Origin: Conchocele bisecta
Taxonomy: Eukaryota; Mollusca; Bivalvia; Lucinida; Thyasiridae
Assembly (NCBI GenBank): GCA_029237695.1
Contig: CM055275.1
Span: 6,811,131-6,875,130 of the forward strand
Length of the DNA: 64,000 nucleotides
Direction of reading: 5' to 3'
Made by a program: the position numbers and the translations under genes. Under the pieces are notes generated by a model. It was not told the DNA's origin. It ran no database searches and worked only from the letters and a program-made list of their open reading frames with translations. Shown here one piece after another: positions 10,646 to 19,430 of this stretch (its first letter is position 1; every line of letters begins with the position of its first letter).

Positions 10646-10705
10646 CAATACTGGATATTCACCATTGGTTACATACCAAATGTATGATAAATATGCATAC
10701 ATGTT

Positions 10706-11051
10706 CAGGGCTCCAGATAAGGAATTAGTAATTGAGTATTGTCACTCCATCATTTCTGAAGCAATTGGGTATTTCAAAATTGTATTTGTGTAAAATAGAA
10801 TCACACTACCGTTTACACATCAGCAGACCGCACTTATTCAATCGTTTGCTTCTAAATAAAACACATCTTGTATTTCATGGAAAAATCAGAAAATATGCTA
10901 TATTTGTGGTCTGTTTATTGTTTTCTGTAGCATGATAAAGATACCACAAATTTTTCATTGCTTTTTGTTGCTCACTACTTCTGATTTCAATTGGGTTTTT
11001 GGCAATTTGAATTGGATATTTACGCAAATACTCACCTTATCTAGAGCTCTG
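10706..11051. mobile_element. CTCCAGATAAG-type MITE (copy 2)
   Basis: Starts CAGGGCTCCAGATAAGG and ends CCTTATCTAGAGCTCTG; the interior (attagtaattgagtattgtc ... tcaattgggtttttggcaat) is nearly the same as 18144-18495. No clear target duplication for this copy. Confidence 0.7.
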
Positions 11052-11127
11052 AGGGGGGACCATGTCTTGTCTCATTTATGTTGTTGCCATTGAGATTCGG
11101 ATGCACCATTGCTGGCCTGGTGGTGTA

Positions 11128-11367
11128 CCTGATTTCACCAAAATTGCAAAGTATACTTTTCTAGCAAAGTATACTTTGCATTATTTCATATAGAACTAAC
11201 GACTTCATATATTTGATGATTAAAAGTATGCATAATTATTATACTGAATTTATTACATTATCACAGCCAAAATGGCTGTGATAATGTAATAATTTCAGTA
11301 TAATAAAAATTAATAAATTTATCCTAAAATTGAATAGTTGCAAATACTCACCTTATCTGGAGCTCTG
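11128..11367. mobile_element. Truncated palindromic MITE fused to a CTCCAGATAAG end
   Basis: Left part copies the element at 14971-15275 (aaagtatacttttctagcaa, then ttacattatcacagccaaaa with its complement). The right arm is missing and is replaced by a solo 'ccttatctggagctctg' terminus of the other MITE family, suggesting nested insertion followed by loss. Confidence 0.6.
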
Positions 11368-11636
11368 CATGTTAGTTGCGAACATGAACGGTACAGAGTA
11401 GATTGCAGGAGTTCTTGTTTGTAACTAACACATGTATACTGCCGGGTAACAGATTATTATATCAACAATTCTTTATGAACGGATTTAACTTTGCCACTTA
11501 ATGGTGATCGCAATTTCAGATTTATCACAGGTCCGGCGGACTTGTTGCTTGTAAAAGGCAAAGGTCCGACATTAAAATTTGCAGGTCCATGACCTCGGAC
11601 CAGTGCTATTTTCAAGCCTTTAAAGTGACTAAAAAT

Positions 11637-12060
11637 CAGTTTGTTTGTTTGTTGGGGTTTAACGGCCTATCAACAGCTAAGGTCATTTAAGGCCGTGTCA
11701 ATGGGTTTAGTACTAAATCCCATATATTACCTGTACATGTTCAAGTACATGTACAAATCGGGAAAATCCCAAAATCAGAACTAAATATTTACAATAACAA
11801 AACTATATATTCAGCCCTGAAATCAGAATAATCCTGATCTGATGCCAGGTCCTCGCCACACCAGAATCACTTGGCCCTCCCAAAAGGAGTAGGATCAGTA
11901 ATAATCTTACTACTTTTATACCTAATTCAACTCCCAGGTAACTAAAGAGCCAAAGATAAGAACGGCCAAACCAGGCAAATCATGATTCATATAAGGAGGA
12001 ATCCATACCGTTAATTTACGCCGTCTCATTCGCCCGACCACCACCCACGACTAAAAATCA
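11637..12060 (-). mobile_element. Dispersed retroposon, TTAAACCCCAACAAACAAACA tail
   Basis: Reverse copy of the repeat best seen at 43580-43990. On this strand it starts with the (AAC)-rich tail complement (tttgtttgttggggtttaac) and runs to the 5' part (cgatt..accaccaccc). The 3' tail of short A-rich repeats suggests a SINE or the 3' end of a LINE; no reverse transcriptase is present. Confidence 0.6.
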
Positions 12061-12188
12061 GAGCTCATGCGGAATTTGAGTTCTGAATTGTTCCTCACAT
12101 TTCTATATAATATCACTAAATTTTGCATAGGCTCTGAATTTGTTTATTATAGCTGATTTCAACTTGGTTTACGTCTTGTTTTTGGTAG

Positions 12189-12302
12189 GAGGAGAAAGAT
12201 GATAGAGATGACGGTCGGAAGAAAAGACGATTTGATGAAGTCTCCACTCCGATACCTGTGGTGTCCACTGGGACCAGTCCCGGTCAGCTTACTGCTGATA
12301 AG
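12189..12302 (+). CDS. PRPF3: PRPF3 exon a
   Basis: 38 codons between ttggtag and GTAAGG. A charged stretch (EEKDDRDDGRKKRRFDEV) is followed by a Ser/Thr/Pro linker ending TSPGQLTADK, which aligns with the region of Prp3 just before the Q/K-rich helix. Starts and ends in phase 0, so at least one upstream exon is required but none is seen. Confidence 0.75.
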
Positions 12303-12772
12303 GTAAGGTCCTCTTATATAGCAGGGCCTGAAAATAGCAGCTTTTACCAGTATGTCCGGGATCTAACAAGGAAAAAAGTTAAAGGTCCGAGGAATTTTTT
12401 GGATGGTCCTAGAGGATACTCGCTAGAAAAATGGTAGAAATATGTGTCTGTTCCATACGAAATGACTCGTCACACCATGTGTACATCCTCAACTGTGTCA
12501 CCAGACATTATCTTATAAGATGATCATCAGAACAGATTTAGCATCACCGCTGAATGATGATCACAATTTCAATTTTGTCGCATGTCCGGCGGACTTGTTG
12601 CTTGTAAAATACAAAGGTCTGACATTAAAATTTGCAGGTCCAGTACCTCGGTTTTAACCATCAGAAATATAAAGGGTTAGCCCTGGCCATCATGTTTAAT
12701 AAAGATCATATTATATGGTCACGTATGGTGTGTTCTCGTGATTATGTACCACATATATCATTATCTTTTTAT

Positions 12773-13078
12773 CGAAATACCGACTTGAGACCTGGTTTGG
12801 CCCTCACGTACTCCGTTGGCATTCTTGTATGTGACAGTTGAATCTGAATCTGGTTATACCCCTTATGAGTCTTATGATCATTTGTAATCCTACTAATTTT
12901 AGGGGGAGGCCCCAAGAGGCTTTTGTGTGGTATGGACCTGGTACCAGGTCAGGTTATTCTGTAAATATTCCCTTCTGATGTTGGGATTTTCCACAATGCA
13001 GCAGGTTGAATATGGGATCGAACCTGTTTACCCGGCCTTAAATGACCATAGCTGTTGATAGGCCGTTAAACACCAACA
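12773..13078 (+). mobile_element. Dispersed retroposon fragment in PRPF3 intron
   Basis: Carries 'cgacttgagacctggtttgg', 'gtggtatggacctggtacca' and the 3' tail 'gataggccgttaaacaccaa', as in the copies at 27145, 43580 and 49825. It ends about 65 bp upstream of PRPF3 exon b. An upstream block at 12545-12652 (catgtccggcggacttgttg) also recurs at about 11515-11620. Confidence 0.6.
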
Positions 13079-13141
13079 ACGAAAGAATCGTCCCTGTTCA
13101 ATAACTTGTTTCAGTGTCCCCAGCATATATTTCTGTTTCAG

Positions 13142-13420
13142 ATCAAGGAGATGATGAACGCACATAAGATGATCCGGGAGCGTACTTGACGTGACGATGC
13201 CGCCCACCCCACGGCCCACAAAGCCCCCGCCCGCCCACCCGCCCGCCCGCCCTGGGTACAAGTTCATGTCAGATGCCATGGAGAAGGTGCGGCTGGCCAC
13301 CGAGCTGCAGGCCCAGATCCAGGCGCGACTACAGGCGGTCGCCGGGATGCCAGTCCCCGCCCCCGGCAACGACTATCACATCGGCAAGGGGGATGCTCCC
13401 AAGGCTGAGGCTCTCGCCGG
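13142..13420 (+). CDS. PRPF3: PRPF3 exon b (contains frameshift)
   Basis: Acceptor tctgtttcag. The first frame encodes IKEMMNAHKMIRERT and hits TGA at 13187; homology continues in another frame from about 13191 (MPPTPRPTKPPP...GYKFMSDAMEKVRLATELQA). A net one-base change between 13187 and 13197 explains this. The second half (FMSDAMEKVR..ELQAQIQARL) is the conserved helix of Prp3. The exon ends in phase 2 at ccgg/GTAATT. The Pro-rich spacer is GC-rich, so a sequencing indel is possible. Confidence 0.8.
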
Positions 13421-13643
13421 GTAATTATTGATTTTATCAAATAACTAGCTTTGTATTGGCCGAATATGTACTGACTGATGGCATAATGTCGTATCAGGCA
13501 TTGACGTTATACGAATATCCTGGTTACAAGCAATCGATCCCCACCCTAGGCATAAAAAACAACTTTCAAAGTATTTCAAATACATTTTATACATTGTGAA
13601 GCTCTCGCAATAATCCAGTAAGAAAATATTAGGCGTACACAGA

Positions 13644-13760
13644 GACTACTGGGCTAGTGTTTATCAGGTTCTTTTCGGAAACCGTAGGTATTACTCGGCA
13701 AGCCTCGGAATTCCTGTGTGTTTCCTAGCCTCACCTGATAAACTACCTGTAGTATTGCAC
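13644..13760. repeat. Partial copy of the 145-bp palindrome family
   Basis: Shares 'gggctagtgtttatcaggtt', CTCGGCAAGCCTCGGAATTCC and 'tcacctgataaact' with the palindromes at 51879 and 54034, but the two arms no longer match well. Located in the intron just before PRPF3 exon c. Confidence 0.6.
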
Positions 13761-13806
13761 CAATGTGTTGGCTGAAATAAATCCAGGGACAAATTCCTGT
13801 CTATAG

Positions 13807-13900
13807 GCCGACACCGCTGATCCTGGACGCAGAGGGGCAGACCATCGATGTGAAGACGGGCCAGGCCATCACACTGCAGCACCACGCTCCCACACTCAAG
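13807..13900 (+). CDS. PRPF3: PRPF3 exon c
   Basis: Acceptor ctatag; completes the split Gly codon and encodes PTPLILDAEGQTIDVKTG, then QAITLQHHAPTLK. The (K)PTPLILD..GRTVD signature is highly characteristic of Prp3. Ends in phase 0 at AAG/GTAACT. Confidence 0.85.
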
Positions 13901-14140
13901 GTAACTCCCACGTTCAACTTCATAGTAACTCCCACCTACGAGGCAGCCACACACTTCCACAATTAAGGTAGCTCCCACACACCGCTGCACACAATAACTC
14001 ACATTCGTGCTCTTGGTTACTCCCACCACTCACACTCAAGGGAACTCCCACACACAACTTCATTTACAGTAACTCCAATCATGCCACCTCCCTGCAGCAC
14101 CATGCTTCCACACTTGCGGTAACTCCCATGATCAAGGTAA
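13874..14140 (+). repeat. Decayed tandem copies of the PRPF3 exon c donor junction
   Basis: The junction (27 exon bases plus 10 intron bases, 13874-13910) recurs at 14092-14128 with five mismatches in 37. Partial copies ('cacactcaag/ggaactccca' at about 14031-14050, 'acaattaag/gtagctccca' near 13960) sit between. The main spacing is about 140 bp. These place several decoy 5' splice-site-like sequences (GGTAACTCCCA) behind the real donor. Confidence 0.75.
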
Positions 14141-14326
14141 CTATCATGGGTACATAGCGCAGATACTGCCAACGATATTGAAATATTCCGCGGGTATTTT
14201 ATTAAACAATATTGAAAAATGCCACCCATATCACGTACACCCTCGTGGACATTCAGCCCAGAGTATAAACCTTACAGGTTAATTTAAGTGGATGAATCTG
14301 TTCACCATGTCTTGTGATATCGACAG

Positions 14327-14424
14327 GCAAACATCCGGGCGAAGCGGCGAGAACAGTTCAAGGGTATCATAGAGGCGGCTCCCGAGGAAATCAGCGTCAC
14401 GAAGTACTTCGACCCTCGAGTCAG
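14327..14424 (+). CDS. PRPF3: PRPF3 exon d
   Basis: Acceptor atcgacag. Encodes ANIRAKRREQFKGIIEAAPE, then EISVTKYFDPRVR. ANIRAxKREQF and FFDPRV are conserved Prp3 blocks. Ends with two bases (AG) before GTAGCG. Confidence 0.85.
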
Positions 14425-14499
14425 GTAGCGTATGTAGTTTGCAATCTTATTGGATTCCAGTCAGATGTTTGTATATGTGACTGAATGGAGAAATGTTGG

Positions 14500-14780
14500 C
14501 ATTTATGACCAGTGCAGACCTGGACCAGCCTGCGCATCCGCGCAGTCTGCACTGTTCACCAGTTAATCATAGTATGGTGATAGCAGATCAGTAGGTAGAC
14601 CAGGCAAAAATGCTGTAAGCCCCATTCATCCTGATATTTGTGGTTGTGAGTTCAACTCCCAATGCCATAGGTAGGAAACATACTTTCATAGTATTTCCAT
14701 CCCATTGGTCTTGCGGGGACCTTAGTCGAGAACCTTAGCTGTTGCGGGAACATAAAACCAATTCACCTTCTCGTTTTGGA
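14500..14780. repeat. GATC module and tRNA-like retroposon fragment
   Basis: The GATC-type module (cagtgcagacctggaccagc ... cagtctgcactgttcaccag) is at 14510-14562. It is followed at about 14640-14770 by 'gtgagttcaactcccaatgc' (B-box-like) and 'gaccttagtcgagaacctta', typical of the SINE-like family seen elsewhere here. Confidence 0.5.
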
Positions 14781-14970
14781 AACGTAGCTGGTCAGGACCG
14801 ACTGTAGATTGATTTATTGACATTATTGGGCTGTACTTCAGTTCGCAAGATAGACGAGAATATAGTGTGATGTTAGCATTGAAATTATAAAAAAGATTAT
14901 TGGATTGTATGTCCCTGTTTACTTGAAATCAGCGAGTTTGATTTACTTGCTGAAATTGAACAGAATAATT

Positions 14971-15275
14971 GTAGCCGATTTCACCAACATTGCAAAGTAT
15001 ACTTTTCTAGCAAAGTATACTTTGAGGGAGTAATCATTTAGTTTTCCTGACATGCATTATTTCATATAGAACTAACGACTGCATATATTTGATGATTAAA
15101 AGTATGCAGAATTATTATACTGAATTTATTACATTATCACAGCCAAAATGGCTGTGATAATGTAATAAATTCAGTTTTATAAAAATTAATAAATTTATCC
15201 TTAAATTTAAAATTTCTCCCTCAAAGTATACTTTGCTAGATAAGTATACTTTGAAATGTTGGTGAAATAGGCTAC
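14971..15275. mobile_element. 305-bp palindromic MITE, TA target
   Basis: Arms GTAGCCGATTTCACCAACAT and the complement of ATGTTGGTGAAATAGGCTAC, followed inward by two copies of AAAGTATACTTT on each side. The centre is a perfect hairpin (ttacattatcacagcc / ggctgtgataatgtaa near 15129-15165). Ends are compatible with a TA duplication (Tc1/mariner-type). Located in the PRPF3 intron; a truncated copy is at 11128. Confidence 0.8.
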
Positions 15276-15461
15276 AGATAACCAGGGCTCGACACGGACA
15301 CTTTTATTTGAGGAATCCCTGAACTTTCAAGAAAATTTCATTCAACACATGTACAAATCAGGATGTCCATTCTGCGGAATGGCAGATGATAAAGTTAATG
15401 TGAAGCTGATAACGTGCTCAGAATGTTTCAGTTCTAAGCACATACCCGATTCCTCTTACAG

Positions 15462-15549
15462 CGGTAAGGGGGCAACTCGACAGAAGCGTGCATTCCGATT
15501 CCACGGGCGAGGGCAGTAGGAACAGTTGGCATCCAAACTACGCACAAAG
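15462..15549 (+). CDS. PRPF3: PRPF3 exon e (in-frame stop)
   Basis: Acceptor ttcctcttacag. Completes a Ser codon, then encodes GKGATRQKRAFRFHGRGQ, a TAG, and EQLASKLRTK. This aligns with the conserved RRxFKFHxxGKFExxAxxLRTK block, the stop replacing a conserved aromatic position. Donor AAG/GTTAGC. Confidence 0.8.
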
Positions 15550-15726
15550 GTTAGCTGTACCCAATTGGAAATGTTATTTAATTGTATTTATGCCCCGTAT
15601 TTGATAGCTGTCCTTTGCTCTTGAAGTTAAGTACGTCAATCCGTACATATGTATGTCAGTAACATCTCTGGTTATTTACGTTAAAACTGTTGTAAAGGTT
15701 TTTCATCATGTCATAGCTTTAGTACA

Positions 15727-17297
15727 TTAAAGGTACATGCCCATGCAGTAGGTTATAATATAGTGGTAAGGATAATTTTGTATATTCTGTACGTATGACA
15801 TTTTCTGGCAAAATAAACATTTATTCACCTTTACCCCACGTATTGATTGGCATTATTATACATTTTGTTTTAGACGAAAATTTTCACACTGATATCAGGG
15901 GCGATAACCGTGTTTCCTTAAAATGCTAACGGACATTACTATTTATTCTCTGTATTTATTTTTTGATGTGCAATGATCATACTTTATAATCTGTCGAAAA
16001 TATTATTTTTTCAGGAACACGTTTCATTAATATAAATAAGTACAAAATATCATGCCTCATTTGCATATGAAAATAGCCTGATACCAACGCGCATCACTAT
16101 CAGTAAAATAAATATTACTACATGCTTATATCTGTTTTCCGGGCACTTGTAACTAGGGGCAATTCCAGAATTAATCGTGGGGTTCGCGACACTTTTTTTC
16201 AAACACCATCACCCATCAATAACAATTTTCGTTGACCCCCAGCAACCATAAATTTAAAATATTACCGAACCCCACCACTCATCATTTAGAAAGAAGAAAA
16301 AACCCACCCCCCTGTCAATAAAAAAAAGAAAACCCATCCATAAAAAAATAATATGTCAAGTGTGTAATCGATCGTATTTCCTCGCCACCATATGAAACCC
16401 GACTCGAGAGACACAAATTAAGTTGTTGATTTCTGAATTTGTCAATTGTTTGCACGGTCTAAGAAATCAAACAAATGTGGAAACAATTTTGTTTTTTACA
16501 AAATATTAGACTCGTCTAAGGAGACGATTCTTATGTGTTGCCAAAACATGTTTTATTAAGTCATCGGACAAATGTGAAAAGAAAACCTGAATATATTGGT
16601 ATTTCTTTACAAAAACATATTTTGACAAAATATGAGAATCGTCTCACTTAGGAGACGATTCTCATGTGCTGCCAAATAATGCTTTTATCAAGAAATCAAA
16701 CAAATGTGAAACTGCACAAGCTAATGCGTCAATTCGATGACGTGACCGACTACATAGCATGGTTTTGGTATGTTCGTTTCCGCCGAGTTCTAAAGGTCAG
16801 TCACACTTTGCACGTGAAAATGGATTACCGACTGATAATTGTAAACACCATCAGGTGTGCAGCTAGACCGAAAATGAAATGTCGCCAATGTGCTAGTTGG
16901 TGATATACGGCGGTATATTTTTTTTATGTTACAATCTCGCGTATTTTTCGATCTCGATCTCGCCTTCCGCTTTTGGAAATCCGATTTGCCCATGCATGTG
17001 TAGACAGCATGCGTGTTGGATTTTGCAGTTTTACACTGCAAACCCACAATTTCCCGCGCGTATTTTTTCGCTGGAGTGGACAAAAACACGCGGGACGTGA
17101 CGTATGGTAATTACCGATACCACCATTAATGTTTTGCAGTTTTACACTGCGAACCCACAATTAAATAATTGCCGTGTTTTACTCGATCCCGTTTAATTTT
17201 GGAATCACCCTGGTCGAAGGAATAGTGACACAATTATACACTTATTTAATTCCTATAAAGAACATTTTGTGCTTACTGAGTGGGCATGTACCTTTAA
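15727..17297 (+). mobile_element. piggyBac-like MITE (TTAA ends) with nested insertion
   Basis: Left end TTAAAGGTACATGCCCAT and right end GTGGGCATGTACCTTTAA are inverted repeats, each with TTAA. Both ends match the reverse-oriented copy at 58932-59431, but this copy carries about 1.05 kb of extra sequence from roughly 16150 to 17205. That insert includes a duplicated GAGACGATTCT block and a doubled 'ttttgcagttttacactgc' (17022, 17132). Confidence 0.7.
16480..16715. repeat. Local direct duplication with GAGACGATTC hairpin
   Basis: The block 'ggagacgattcttatgtgtt ... caaatgtgaaa' (about 16519-16578) is repeated at about 16652-16709 with a few changes. Before the second copy, GAATCGTCTCACTTAGGAGACGATTC forms a hairpin (about 16633-16660). 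Confidence 0.65.
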
Positions 17298-17498
17298 TGA
17301 TTACTGTTATACTTGGACACATGTTAATTGTACGAACATGTGTAAAACAGTTATTCCATGATTAACAGACCTTGACGATTATGACCTTCAAGGTCATTGA
17401 AACACTTAGTTCTCTTTTCGTTTTCTTTTCATTAACATTGTTGGATTTTCTTGATGATGAATTTTCTCCAAGTTTCACTCGGATACAGTATGAATTCC

Positions 17499-17660
17499 CA
17501 GGCCTCGACAAATCCACTCGTCCGCTCGTGTTGGCAAGTGAATTTTAGATCTGGACGAGTGGTAACATTAAAACATATAGAAATGTATGAGTTGCAATCC
17601 AATCTAGGCGAATTTGGCGAGGTCTGATTTCTCGGCAAAGCCTCGGAATTCCAATGCATA
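17499..17660. repeat. CTCGACAAATCCACTCGTCC repeat (copy 1) with core word
   Basis: The segment 'aaatccactcgtccgctcg ... aacatataga' recurs at 18680-18775. It is followed by CTCGGCAAAGCCTCGGAATTCC (17631-17652), the shared palindrome core, then 'gagcctcacctgataaaatt', i.e. one arm of the 54034-type palindrome. Confidence 0.6.
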
Positions 17661-17724
17661 TCCGAGCCTCACCTGATAAAATTGATATCAAAATACCCCA
17701 AGTCTAGTATTCTCTGTCTATCAG

Positions 17725-17826
17725 GCCCAGCTGGATCGACTACGGACAGAGATCTCGACAGCGGCCAAGAAGACGGGAATTGCGTCCGCGGCTAAACTTG
17801 CCACCATCACTCCGAAGAAAGAGCTG
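17725..17826 (+). CDS. PRPF3: PRPF3 exon f
   Basis: Acceptor ctgtctatcag. Encodes AQLDRLRTEISTAAKKTGIA, then SAAKLATITPKKEL: 34 codons, no lesion. Matches the conserved 'KLQAEIxxAARKTGI...PKKEL' segment. Donor CTG/GTACGT. Confidence 0.85.
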
Positions 17827-18143
17827 GTACGTACCCTCGCACGACTTGTATACACTCTTTATAATGTGGTAGATGGGTGACAGAAGTTGAACCACGTTAT
17901 AAAGTTTCATATGGTTAATATCCAATACCCCACCCACATGTTTATAAACACCGTTGATCACTCACTGTGTGATTAAACATAAGTCATTTCTGATGTGATC
18001 CCATCCCTATAATTGACAACAATGTTATAATAATAATGTTAAGTAAAGTAAATAACAAATTGTCAGATTAACAGCGAAAAATAGCTTTTGAAAAATTTAT
18101 GTAGTGAGGATGTCAAATTCAAATCTGTAACTGTATTGGTTAC

Positions 18144-18495
18144 CAGGCTCCAGATAAGGAATTAGTAATTGAGTATTGTCACTCCATCATTTCTGAAGCA
18201 ATTGGGTATTTCAAAATTTTATTTGGGTAAAATAAAATCTCACTGCTGTTTACACATCAACAGACAGCAAGTATTGAATAGCTTCAAAATGAAAACATAT
18301 CTTAGCAAGATGTGTTTTCATGGAAAATGAGAAAAATATGCTATATTTGTGGTCTGTTTATTGTTTTCTGCAGCTTGATAAAGGTACAACAACATTTTGA
18401 TTGCTTTTTGATACTCGCTACTTCTGATTTCAATTTGGGTTTTTGACAATTTTAATTGGGTATTTAAGCAAATACACAGCTTATCTGGAGCACTG
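18144..18495. mobile_element. CTCCAGATAAG-type MITE (copy 3) with 8-bp repeat
   Basis: Ends CAGGCTCCAGATAAGG and CTTATCTGGAGCACTG; the octamer GGTTACCA at 18138-18145 is repeated at 18496-18503 (the left one overlaps the first two element bases). CAG..CTG ends with an 8-bp duplication fit hAT elements. Interior as in 10706-11051. Confidence 0.75.
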
Positions 18496-18571
18496 GGTTA
18501 CCATATGTCAAGTTCTAGCTTCACACTTGCCTGTTTTGACACTGGATGGCTATCCACCTAGTGTCATTCGG

Positions 18572-18587
18572 GTGACCTTGACCTTGG
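18572..18587 (-). promoter_or_regulatory. Solo CCAAGGTCAAGGTCAC word before PRPF3 exon g
   Basis: GTGACCTTGACCTTGG on the + strand is the exact complement of the word conserved in the satellite monomers (AGGTCA half-sites with zero spacing). It stands alone here, 22 bases before the exon g acceptor and partly within its pyrimidine-rich tract. A binding role is only a possibility. Confidence 0.4.
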
Positions 18588-18609
18588 TGATCTTTATTTG
18601 TTGATGGAG

Positions 18610-18662
18610 GGAGAGCTGCCAGATATAGAATGGTGGGATGCGTTTGTCATCAATGCAGACTC
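18610..18662 (+). CDS. PRPF3: PRPF3 exon g (last one found)
   Basis: Encodes GELPDIEWWDAFVINADS and ends tc/GTAAGT. The E-W-W-D block is the best conserved segment of Prp3. The acceptor (gttgatggag) is weak, and the homologous exon would be expected to begin about two codons earlier. The next exon should begin the block after the EWWD segment; nothing like it is seen before the satellite arrays begin. Confidence 0.8.
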
Positions 18663-18669
18663 GTAAGTC

Positions 18670-19050
18670 ACCAGAACCAGGCTCCACAAATCCACTCGTC
18701 CGCTCGCAATGGCGAGTGAAGTTTCCATCTGGACAGTGCGGCATAAACATTAAAACATATAGGAATGTATAATTTTAACCATTTTAGTTTTGTAACCAAT
18801 CCGATCGTCACAATATGATTTTCATACGAGTCTTTTTTTTGAAAAGGGGGCGTTTTTGCTATCAAAATGCTGTGAAAATTATTTGCAAAAAGTGCAGATC
18901 CTGATGAGACGGCTCGTCACGAGCCGTCTCATCTGGATCTACACTGTTTGCCAATAACGCTATACAGGCCTGTGGTGTTGACAGGTTTAACTCCAATCAG
19001 GACGAGTGGAAAGTTAAGAATTTGTCGAGGCATGCAGGACATCCGCACCT
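18670..19050. repeat. CTCGTCC repeat (copy 2) containing a perfect 31-bp palindrome
   Basis: Starts 'ggctccacaaatccactcgt' and ends 'cgagtggaaagttaagaatt' plus 'tgtcgaggcat', i.e. inverted termini of the family at 17499. At 18903-18933 GATGAGACGGCTCGT and its complement form an almost perfect palindrome, the clearest example of the GATC module. Confidence 0.7.
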
Positions 19051-19430
19051 GTCACACAATCAATGGAGTAATGTTGCTTATGTCATTCAAGGCCAATCAA
19101 GCTCCTGATCTGTGACTGGAGAAATGGGGGTCTTGTCATCTATAGCTAGTCTTAACGTCTGGCCTGCTATAAGCATGACAGGTGTGTTATTGATTGAAAG
19201 ACACTAACCGGGTATTTATGGTGTCTTTTGATTATAAGCTTGTCAGGCAAAGCTTGTAAACACGAATGAATGCCAAGTTCTAGTATGAACAGACTTAAAC
19301 CAAGATCAATCGACTTGTCAGTCATCAATCAATAAATAAATGGACTATCCTGAAATTAACATAAAAATACATTCCAATTACTTAGAGGTGAAAGGGTTAG
19401 AATAAATGCCAATTTAGCCTACTTATTTAC
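19051..19430. other. Intergenic, no gene seen
   Basis: Contains 'tgactggagaaatggg' (19117-19132), a solo end of the MITE type at 24276, and otherwise anonymous sequence. Confidence 0.4.

Larger units (their letters stand above)
12189..18662 (+). pseudogene. PRPF3: PRPF3 (Prp3, U4/U6 snRNP) internal exons, broken copy
   Basis: Seven exons (12189-12302, 13142-13420, 13807-13900, 14327-14424, 15462-15549, 17725-17826, 18610-18662) encode the central part of Prp3, a U4/U6 di-snRNP and tri-snRNP component needed for pre-mRNA splicing. Diagnostic peptides are PTPLILDAEGQTIDVKTG, ANIRAKRREQFKG, FDPRVR, QKRAFRFHGRG, KKTGIASAAKLATITPKKEL and ELPDIEWWDAF. All junctions are GT-AG and phases agree. The PWI-type N-terminus and everything C-terminal to the EWWD block (most of the PRP3 and DUF1115 domains) are absent. 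Two lesions are present: a frameshift between 13187 and 13197, and a TAG at about 15516. Because splice sites are intact this is not a processed copy. It could be a truncated duplicate, or the true gene in a poorly polished or misassembled contig. Confidence 0.85.
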
